From an uncultured Verrucomicrobiota bacterium (GTDB taxonomy: Bacteria; Verrucomicrobiota; Verrucomicrobiia; Limisphaerales; UBA9464), in the NCBI GenBank assembly GCA_903925515.1, contig CAIYFP010000387.1, positions 1 through 11,423 of the forward strand: a stretch of DNA of 11,423 bases, written 5' to 3'. Below the pieces are notes generated by a model. It did not search any database. It saw only the letters and a list, made by a program, of their open reading frames with translations, and had not been told where the DNA came from. The position numbers and the translations under genes were made by a program. Positions within the stretch are counted from its first letter, which is position 1. Every line of letters starts with the position of its first letter. This document shows, piece after piece, positions 6,101-11,423 of the stretch.

Positions 6101-7145
6101 GTGGAAGGAAGCGTGTCTGCGTGCCCAGGCCATCTTTGGGCTCACCCCGGGTTCGATCTGCAACGCCTCCAACGTCGCGAGGCTGACGGCCGACCTCAAA
6201 GCCAAGGCGCTGGAGTTTCAGTCGGGCGCGCAAGCGCTGGTGGCGGAATTGGAACAGCGGCTGCAACAGCGCGGAATCGCCACCAACGCTTCGGAGCGGC
6301 TGGCCACGGCCCGCGCTGGCCGTGACTTGCTTGAAGCGATCCGCAGCGCGACCGAGACGCAGGTCATTGCGGCCTTGGCTGCCGCGCCTTGGACGCAGCT
6401 TCCGCTGGTTCTTGGCACTTCCATCCGACAAGCGGCAGCGGTTTCCACCGCGTTGCAGCGAACGAAGTGGAACATCATCGATTCCGCTTCCCGTCTGACC
6501 GACTACCGGCAGGCGGCGGGTGCCGCCATCGCCTCACGAGTTCAGGAGGTTCTGACGCGAAACGAACAGGACGTCGCCCTGCCGGGGACGTTGGCGAGAA
6601 TTGAAGACGATGCGGCCACCCTGCTGGCGGATCGTCCGCCCACGCCACCGGCACCAGCCCCGGTTCCCGTGACTCCGGGCGCAACCCCGACCCCAACCCC
6701 GGGAACTAGTGTCCCCGTGGTTTCCCCGTCACCAACGCCAGCGCCTGCCTGGAACCCACCCGCGCCGCCCATTCCTGTTGCTGGAGTTTCCTGGCATCGC
6801 AGCGATGCCGCGGAAATCGAACATCTCTACGCCAACCAGACAGACCGGCTGGCACGCAACCGTCGGTTGGTGACGGAGCTGAAATCGCTCTACGGCGCCA
6901 GCCAGGTCACCGGTGATCAACTGCCCCCCGGTTTACCTCAGCCGCAGATTGTCGAGGTCCTCGAAGTCCATCACATCCGCCCTCTGTCCAAGGGGGGAGT
7001 GGATGAACGGAGCAACATGATCGTGGTGACGGCGTCCCTCCACGCGCTGATTCACGCGGATCCTGACTGCCGGATCGATCTTGTAACGGGAACCATGGAA
7101 CTTTTTGGAGTGCGACTCGGGTTGCACGTGGACGCGCAGCACTGA
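3183..7145 (+). CDS. pglY: PglY, BREX type 2 ATPase, with a C-terminal HNH-like domain
   Basis: A 1,320-aa protein from ATG 3183. The frame is open further up to GTG 3138, but that part is translated hairpin repeat, while MAYLKDLIDLPDQV matches the family's beginning. PglY is the large P-loop ATPase of type 2 BREX, related to BrxC. The N-terminal block VRQGDFVLRLTEGL and the Walker A GSFGSGKS (residues 70-77, in YLHGSFGSGKSHFMAVL) are typical. Walker B is IILFLDE with Asp264-Glu265. The long middle part is the usual uncharacterised PglY region. From about residue 1153 to 1202 comes a Pro/Thr/Ala-rich linker. The last 80 or so residues form an HNH-like domain: EVHHIRPLSKGG with His1263-His1264, SNMIVV with Asn1278, and LHALIH with His1287 and His1291. 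The zinc-knuckle cysteines expected before and after are absent (Ser1240 and Thr1243 in GASQVTG). I do not recall such a domain in the Streptomyces PglY. Confidence 0.92.
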   Translation: MAYLKDLIDLPDQVRQGDFVLRLTEGLGNPDQTLENYVVTPELAKCFRQALDLVKSSLQSHSSKGAYLHGSFGSGKSHFMAVLNLMLANHPAIQRFEEFPTLLAETNWNDWGHGKKFLLVPFHMIGKTDLTSAILEGYTDFVTRLHPDKPHPGVYRSEKLIENARNLRKQMGDAAFFKAINGEASADDSGWGELGTAWDAVSFDRAGNAHPQNPERIRLVGSLVATIFSHAHGTAEYIDLDNGLSVISNHAKSLGYDAIILFLDELILWLASHAGKPEFVTQQGQLLAKLVESQNAKRDVPLISFIARQKSLRELVGDTMLGAQYVSLDDSIKHFDQRFDVIKLEDRNLPTIAQKRVLKPKSEAARQQIDEAFRQTEKLRRDVLDVLQTKEGDRNQFRKIYPFSPALMETLVALSTLLQRERTALKIMLMLLVEQKETLELGQIIPVGDIFDIIMKGEEPFSDVIRVHFENARRLYLQQLLPLIEAKNGIRKEQADAGSATDPKVMGFRRDDRLAKTLLLSALAPEVESFRAMTVNKLAALNHGSIKTPIPGQEGRVVLQKCREWASEIGQIKIGDEEGNPTVSVQLAGVDTDSLVNQAATEDNAGNRIRKVKELVYEMMGLELADALWISHDFLWRGTKRECQFLFANVRELNTETLNNQTDDWKVIIDFPFDKDENHGPRDDLAKIDGFRREVPKGSRTIAWIPSFLNNSAQRELGLLVKLDHVLTGSRFDTYAARLSAVERTQAKVILENQSRALRQKIKGYLEAAYGLASDKSCLDSAHTLDPDEQILSLHPSIAIPVPSAATLKDAVQEALSEALKGQFPGHPEFSTDARISGASIKRVWLELEKALQSADGRSPVDPANRRDVKLIAEPLKLATMGETHLVVDGHWRQHFAPKEGGEGATTVGKLRRWIDEPQPMGLPAELQNLIILFFATQADRSLTLHGGPVQASLDTLRDEMELRSQPLPTAAQWKEACLRAQAIFGLTPGSICNASNVARLTADLKAKALEFQSGAQALVAELEQRLQQRGIATNASERLATARAGRDLLEAIRSATETQVIAALAAAPWTQLPLVLGTSIRQAAAVSTALQRTKWNIIDSASRLTDYRQAAGAAIASRVQEVLTRNEQDVALPGTLARIEDDAATLLADRPPTPPAPAPVPVTPGATPTPTPGTSVPVVSPSPTPAPAWNPPAPPIPVAGVSWHRSDAAEIEHLYANQTDRLARNRRLVTELKSLYGASQVTGDQLPPGLPQPQIVEVLEVHHIRPLSKGGVDERSNMIVVTASLHALIHADPDCRIDLVTGTMELFGVRLGLHVDAQH

Positions 7146-7168
7146 TGACCCGCCCAACGGGCCGAAGG

Positions 7169-7280
7169 GCCCACGAATCGCACGAATGAACACGAATCGG
7201 ACAAAAAAGACGCTCGTGGGAGAGGAATCTCTTTTACCCGTCCCCCTCCGTATTGGTGTCGATTCGTGAGATTCGTGGGC
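7169..7280. repeat. intergenic hairpin repeat R4 (CACGAAT type), between pglY and pglZ
   Basis: The left arm 7169-7198 and right arm 7252-7280 are inverted, with 25 of 29 positions matching. The loop of 53 bases is the longest in the window and holds a small AGAG-GAAT-CTCT dyad. The element starts 23 bases after the pglY stop and ends 11 bases before the pglZ start. Confidence 0.9.
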
Positions 7281-7291
7281 ACTTTATCTCC

Positions 7292-9928
7292 ATGCTGACG
7301 CTCAACCAGATTCGCACCCAAGTCAGCGCCATCCGCCAGCGCTTCCCGGAGGCGCGGGCGGTGGGATTGCAGGTGCAGGAGCGTTGGCTTGGCCCGGCGA
7401 CCTTTTACCTCGATGGCGTGGAGCAGGTCATTGTTCAGACTGACTCCGAACTCGCGATTCGGGAGGCCCTGACGCGGACACCACCGGAACAACTGGTGCT
7501 TCTCACCAGCGTTGCCGACCGGCGCTTGGGCGAAGACGTGCTGGCGCGACTGGCGCGGCGGAAACTCTTTCACATCAGTTCCAAGGAAATCCTGAAGGAA
7601 CTGTTCAAGGCGAAGGACATCGAGCCCCGGCTCGCGGGTGTTCGCTGGATGGCCGAGGCCCTGGCGGAGGCGCGGCCTGACGAAGGTTATCCTCCCGTGG
7701 CAGGTGGGCGGCTAGACAGCGAGACCGCCTGGGAAATGCTCCTACGGCACAGCCTCGGGTTTCGTTCCGGAAAGCCCGACCTGCTGGACTTGATCAATTG
7801 GGCGCGCAAGCCCGAGTCCAAACCCAAGTTTGAGGCGCTGACCGAGGAGGCAGTTGCACCGATTCAGGATTGGCTGAAGCGCCATGCCGGCAGTCCTGCC
7901 GGATTGGTCTTGGGTGCCATGCGGGTGTCCCCTGCGGTGTCCATTCCTGCATTGGCGTTGGCGTGCCAGGTCGTATTCCGTCCAAACCCGGCCGGAGAGC
8001 TCATTGCAGCGGGAGCCCGGCTGGAGCCGATGTTCGGCGGCGAACATCCGTCCGCGAAAGACGGACAGGCACTGGGCGAAACCGGGATCAAATGGCTTGT
8101 CCGCGAACTCGAAGAGCCTGCGTCGGCGGCACTTCGCTCTGACCTCGAAGCCTTCGACCAGCTGCTGCGACAACTCCGCATCGAATCCTTCGCCTACCTG
8201 AGCGATGCGTCCCAGTTGGGACTGGAACAACGCTTGGGCCTGCTGGGAGAAGCCCTGCTGGCATTCAGCCAGGAACCCAAGATCGAGCGACTCAGGGTGG
8301 CGGAGTCGGCGTTCACCAACGTTCGACAGCATCTTCTGGCCAACCGCGAGCCGGACCGGATCCAGCGCGCGGAGATGGCCATTCGTCTTTGCCGCTGGCG
8401 ATTGCGCGGACCAGCGCCGGTGCCGTCCGACTTTGCCGGGCTTGCCGCCGAGTATCATCAGGACGGTGGCTTCGTGGATTGGGCCCGTCGCCATCTCTTC
8501 CACGGGGACAGCCATCCTCAATTGACCCGGGCCTATCGCGAGATCCTGGCGCCCGTGGACGCGTCGCGGGAGCAGCAGAATCAGCGGTTCGGGTCTGCGT
8601 TGGTGGAATGGACGCTGCGAGGCGGAGACGGCCTGTTTACCGTCGAAGACTTGATTCCCCAGGTCGTGGCCCCGCTGGCGAAGAAGCATCGGGTCCTCTT
8701 CCTCGTCCTGGACGGGCTGAGCTTGGCCATCCATCAGGAACTCGCGTCGGCGTTTTCACAGCAGGGGTTCCTTGAGGCGGTTCCCGCGAATCCGGAGAAG
8801 CCCCACTTCGCCATCGCCGGACTCCCCACGATTACCGAGTGGTCCCGCCGGTTGCTGCTGGTGGGTCGGGAGCAGGCGGTGGCGTCTGCCGGGGAAGAGG
8901 TTGGCTTCCGCAACCATCCTGCGCTTTCGGAACACAATACCGCCGCCACGCAACCAGTGCTGTTCCTCAAAGGCAGTCTCTCGGAGCGGGACGGCATCGG
9001 CTTGAGCGAGGAGGTCCGACGCACGATCCACGAGAGGCGGCCGGTGGTGGGTGTGGTGGTCAATGCCATCGACGATCACCTCCTGAAGGGGGATCAGCTC
9101 AACATGGGCTGGACCATCGAACGGGTTCCTTTGCTCCAGCAATTGCTGGCCGCCGCCACGGCTGCAGATCGGGTGGTGGTGCTCACCAGCGATCACGGTC
9201 ACATCATCGAGCACAACACGGAGACCGTCCGTCAGGAAGGAAGCGACCGTTACCGAAGCAATCAGGGGAAGCCGGAACCTCGCGAATTCGAGGTCAAGGG
9301 CGAGCGCGTCGCGCCGTTTGCCTCGGGTGGATTCATCGCTCCCTGGAGCGAGCGGATCATCTACACCAGCCGAAAGAATGGATACCACGGTGGGATTTCC
9401 CCTCAGGAGGTGATCGTGCCCCTCGCCGTGCTCGCGCAGGAAAAGAACCTCCCCTCAGGCTGGGTGGCCGTGGCTCAGCGATTGCCGGAATGGTGGTTTG
9501 CGGGGGGAGCCGCCGCGGAGACCAAGAAGCCGATCTTGCCGTCTCTCCCACCCGTAGCAAATGAAGTCACCGGGCTGCCGCTCTTCGATCCGAGGACGCC
9601 GACGCCAACTTCGACGGAGGCCGACTGGATTGGCGCGTTGCTGAAGTCCGAGATGTTCAAATCGCAGTTGAGCCTCGCCGGGCGCGTGGCGCCTTCGGCC
9701 GAGATCATCCGCAAGACGCTCGAAGCCATCGAGGAACGGGGCGGCGCCTTGCTACTCGTCGCCCTGTCTTCGCGAACTGGAGTTCCAGAATTCCGGCTGC
9801 CCGGAATCCTCTCCAGTTTGCGGCGCATCCTGAATGTGGAGGGGTATCCAGTGCTCTCCATCGACGACAGTTCCGGCACGGTTCGTCTCAACCGGGAACT
9901 GCTGAAATCCCAATTTGATCTCCCATAA
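7292..9928 (+). CDS. pglZ: PglZ, BREX type 2 alkaline-phosphatase-fold protein
   Basis: An 878-aa protein from ATG 7292. The frame continues up to TTG 7253, but that part is the right arm of hairpin R4, so ATG 7292 is preferred. The N-terminal region with VLLTSVADRRLGEDVLARLA resembles BREX-2 PglZ. The PglZ core of the alkaline phosphatase superfamily begins near residue 468. It shows VLFLVLDG (Asp474), GLPTITEWSRR with Thr513 and Thr515 near the nucleophile position, VVVNAIDDH (Asn591), VVLTSDHGH (Asp634, His635, His637) and YHGGISPQEVIVPL (His699). These are the expected metal-binding blocks, so the fold looks intact. PglZ is present in all BREX types and is required for defense. In Streptomyces, PglZ has been proposed to counter toxicity of PglX. 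The gene follows pglY after hairpin R4 and is probably in one transcript with it. Confidence 0.93.
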   Translation: MLTLNQIRTQVSAIRQRFPEARAVGLQVQERWLGPATFYLDGVEQVIVQTDSELAIREALTRTPPEQLVLLTSVADRRLGEDVLARLARRKLFHISSKEILKELFKAKDIEPRLAGVRWMAEALAEARPDEGYPPVAGGRLDSETAWEMLLRHSLGFRSGKPDLLDLINWARKPESKPKFEALTEEAVAPIQDWLKRHAGSPAGLVLGAMRVSPAVSIPALALACQVVFRPNPAGELIAAGARLEPMFGGEHPSAKDGQALGETGIKWLVRELEEPASAALRSDLEAFDQLLRQLRIESFAYLSDASQLGLEQRLGLLGEALLAFSQEPKIERLRVAESAFTNVRQHLLANREPDRIQRAEMAIRLCRWRLRGPAPVPSDFAGLAAEYHQDGGFVDWARRHLFHGDSHPQLTRAYREILAPVDASREQQNQRFGSALVEWTLRGGDGLFTVEDLIPQVVAPLAKKHRVLFLVLDGLSLAIHQELASAFSQQGFLEAVPANPEKPHFAIAGLPTITEWSRRLLLVGREQAVASAGEEVGFRNHPALSEHNTAATQPVLFLKGSLSERDGIGLSEEVRRTIHERRPVVGVVVNAIDDHLLKGDQLNMGWTIERVPLLQQLLAAATAADRVVVLTSDHGHIIEHNTETVRQEGSDRYRSNQGKPEPREFEVKGERVAPFASGGFIAPWSERIIYTSRKNGYHGGISPQEVIVPLAVLAQEKNLPSGWVAVAQRLPEWWFAGGAAAETKKPILPSLPPVANEVTGLPLFDPRTPTPTSTEADWIGALLKSEMFKSQLSLAGRVAPSAEIIRKTLEAIEERGGALLLVALSSRTGVPEFRLPGILSSLRRILNVEGYPVLSIDDSSGTVRLNRELLKSQFDLP

Positions 9929-9946
9929 AGAACGAGTCCAAAGGTT

Positions 9947-10045
9947 GCCCACGAATGAACACCAATCGACACGAATTCTGTCACGGCAGACTGAGTACAA
10001 ACGCCCTTGGCTCATATTCGTGTGTATTCGTGTAGATTCGTGGGC
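9947..10045. repeat. intergenic hairpin repeat R5 (CACGAAT type), between pglZ and brxD
   Basis: The left arm 9947-9976 and right arm 10016-10045 are inverted, with 25 of 30 positions matching. The order of spacers between heptamers differs from R3 and R4, so this is a related but separate lineage. It begins 18 bases after the pglZ stop and ends 27 bases before the brxD ATG. Confidence 0.9.
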
Positions 10046-10072
10046 CCGTTCCCCGATTCGATTCCCATAGCC

Positions 10073-11389
10073 ATGACCGTCAGCCCCGAGAAACGACTCG
10101 AAATCCTCGACGCCCTGCGTCGTGGAACCGTGCCCAAGAATGGCGTCGCAGCGCTGGCCGTCGGACTGGATCGATTCTCGGCCTGCCTCGATGAGGAGCT
10201 GGACCGGGTCGGCAAGGGGGGAGCCGTCTTCAAGGCGATTCGAGGGGACTACGGCTGCGGGAAAACCTTCCTGGCGCGCTGGCTTCAAGATCGGGCGCTG
10301 AAGAAGGGCTTTGCGGTCACTGAAGTCCAAATCTCCGAGACGGAAACCCCACTGCATCGGTTGGAGACGGTCTATCGCCGACTCATCGAGCGCCTTCGGA
10401 CCAATGACGTCGATGGCGGTGCCTTTCGTAGCATCGTGGATGCTTGGTTCTTCGCCCTGGAGGAAGACGTGCTCGCCGCCAGCAGCGCGGAACCGACCCA
10501 GGAAGCGCTCCTTGAACGAACCAACGCACTCATCGAACAACGGCTCCAAGCCGTCAGCAAAACCACGCCGCTTTTCGCCATCGCGCTGCGGGCCTATCGG
10601 ACCGCCGTCACCCAGAACCAAAAGGCGGCGGCGGATGGCATCCTCGCCTGGCTGGGCGGTCAACCGTCCGTCGGGGCGGAAGCGAAGCGTGCAGCCGGCA
10701 TCAAGGGAGACGTGGACCACTTTGCAGCGCTCGGCTTTCTCCAAGGATTGCTCACATTGCTGCGGGACTCGGGTCTACCCGGACTCCTGATCATTCTCGA
10801 CGAGGTGGAAACCCTGCAACGCGTGCGCGGCGACGTGAGGGAAAAGGCGCTCAACGCCCTTCGGCAGCTCATCGACGAGATCGACGCGGGACGCTTCCCG
10901 GGACTCTACCTCGTCATCACCGGAACACCGGCCTTCTTTGACGGTCCGCAGGGAATCCAGCGTCTCGCGCCCCTGGCGCAGCGTCTTCACGTGGACTTCA
11001 CGACGGAGGCACGCTTTGACAACCCGAGAGCGGTCCAGTTGCGGCTTTCGCCGTTCACCAAGGATTCGTTGGTCGAGGTAGGAACACGGGTGACCCATCT
11101 GTTCGCTCAGGGGTCGCCCCACACGGAGAGAATCCGGCAGCGGGCGGATTCGGCTCTGCTGGAGGATCTGGCGCAGGCGGTTGCCGGGAAGCTGGGCGGG
11201 AAAGTGGGCGTCGCCCCTCGGCTCTACCTCAAGAAGCTGGTCGGCGACGTGTTGGACCGCATTGACCAGTTTCCGGACTTCGATCCCCGTCGCGATTACG
11301 CGCTGACGGTCACCCCCACGGAGCTGACGTTGGTCGAGCAATCCGCCGCCGGAGTGGCGAGCGTCGATCACATCAAGCTCAACCTGTGA
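10073..11389 (+). CDS. brxD: BrxD, BREX ATP-binding protein (DUF2791)
   Basis: A 438-aa protein from ATG 10073. A TTG at 10007 is in frame but lies in hairpin R5, and MTVSPEKRLEILDALRRG is the family-like beginning. The Walker A is GDYGCGKT at residues 58-65 within FKAIRGDYGCGKTFLARWL, followed by EVQISETETPLHRLETVYR. Walker B is LLIILDEVE with Asp243-Glu244. The block ALNALRQLIDEID and then YLVITGTP, a sensor-1-like segment, complete an AAA/STAND-like ATPase. BrxD occurs in BREX types 2 and 6, normally followed by the helicase BrxHI, with which it probably works. The type 2 assignment here rests on PglX/PglY rather than BrxA/B/C next door. The gene looks complete with all motifs. Hairpin R6 begins 11 bases after its stop. 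Confidence 0.93.
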   Translation: MTVSPEKRLEILDALRRGTVPKNGVAALAVGLDRFSACLDEELDRVGKGGAVFKAIRGDYGCGKTFLARWLQDRALKKGFAVTEVQISETETPLHRLETVYRRLIERLRTNDVDGGAFRSIVDAWFFALEEDVLAASSAEPTQEALLERTNALIEQRLQAVSKTTPLFAIALRAYRTAVTQNQKAAADGILAWLGGQPSVGAEAKRAAGIKGDVDHFAALGFLQGLLTLLRDSGLPGLLIILDEVETLQRVRGDVREKALNALRQLIDEIDAGRFPGLYLVITGTPAFFDGPQGIQRLAPLAQRLHVDFTTEARFDNPRAVQLRLSPFTKDSLVEVGTRVTHLFAQGSPHTERIRQRADSALLEDLAQAVAGKLGGKVGVAPRLYLKKLVGDVLDRIDQFPDFDPRRDYALTVTPTELTLVEQSAAGVASVDHIKLNL

Positions 11390-11400
11390 AGGCTGTGGTG

Positions 11401-11423
11401 GCCCACGAATCTCACGAATCGGC
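11401..11423. repeat. left arm of hairpin repeat R6 (CACGAAT type), cut by the window edge
   Basis: The last 23 bases begin with GCCCACGAATCTCACGAAT, the same start as the left arms of R3 and R4. The matching right arm and the next gene, expected to be brxHI, lie outside. It continues the pattern of one hairpin after each BREX gene. Confidence 0.75.

Noticed and set aside
2672..7145. The idea that the large ATPase is BrxC of type 1 BREX
   Set aside because: The neighbours are a PglX-type C-terminus and BrxD, there is no brxA/brxB/brxL in view, and the N-terminal block fits PglY better.
7152..7162. GCCC-N3-GGGC dyad after the pglY stop
   Set aside because: Four base pairs with no T-run is expected by chance in GC-rich sequence.
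7742..8734. A 330-codon minus-strand open frame opposite pglZ, and a similar one at 9752-10744 across pglZ/brxD
   Set aside because: Both are antisense to clear genes, the second even spans repeat R5, and neither has a recognisable domain.
605..11423. Repeats considered as a CRISPR array
   Set aside because: The units are paired as inverted arms and scattered kilobases apart with genes between; there is no regular repeat-spacer array and no cas gene in view.

Overview
This window is part of a GC-rich bacterial defense island. Its core is a BREX type 2 (Pgl) locus on the + strand: the decayed 3' end of pglX (about 119-601), an intact pglY (3183-7145), an intact pglZ (7292-9928) and an intact brxD (10073-11389). 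The order pglX-pglY-pglZ-brxD is that of type 2 BREX. The usual next gene, the helicase brxHI, would lie beyond the right edge, and pglW is not in view. The organism cannot be named from the sequence. High GC, start codons with no clear Shine-Dalgarno and abundant intergenic hairpin repeats would suit a Verrucomicrobiota/Planctomycetota-type or other environmental genome, but this is a weak guess.

Layout: 1-66 is the last part of an IS3-family transposase, followed by the presumed right end of that IS (to about 110). The IS abuts a pglX remnant that keeps only the C-terminal domain and carries an in-frame TAA at 176-178. Between pglX and pglY is about 2.4 kb of small accessory genes. These are an XRE regulator overlapping an ImmA/IrrE-type metallopeptidase (831-1810), an orphan-looking 71-aa helical protein (1848-2063), and a nucleotidyltransferase-fold protein overlapping a 126-aa partner (2109-3052). 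The pairs overlap by ATGA, and their families resemble toxin-antitoxin or addiction modules. PglY, PglZ and BrxD then follow in line.

A second layer of organisation is a set of long imperfect hairpins, each with two arms of about 30 nt around a 36-53 nt loop. Each arm is built from spaced CACGAAT heptamers. They sit at every boundary of the BREX genes: after pglX (605-700), before pglY (3066-3162), pglY/pglZ (7169-7280), pglZ/brxD (9947-10045) and after brxD (11401 to the edge). A hairpin of the same design but a different unit (CGCAGAT) lies at 2006-2089 and supplies the C-terminus of the 71-aa protein.

How the parts may work together: PglY and BrxD are P-loop ATPases and PglZ is an alkaline-phosphatase-fold protein. 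In a working system they act with the PglX methyltransferase to mark self DNA and block phage replication. Here pglX is broken, so the system is either dead, dependent on another pglX copy, or altered. PglY also ends in an HNH-nuclease-like domain behind a proline-rich linker, which could provide an effector activity of its own. No tRNA, rRNA, CRISPR array or convincing minus-strand gene was seen.
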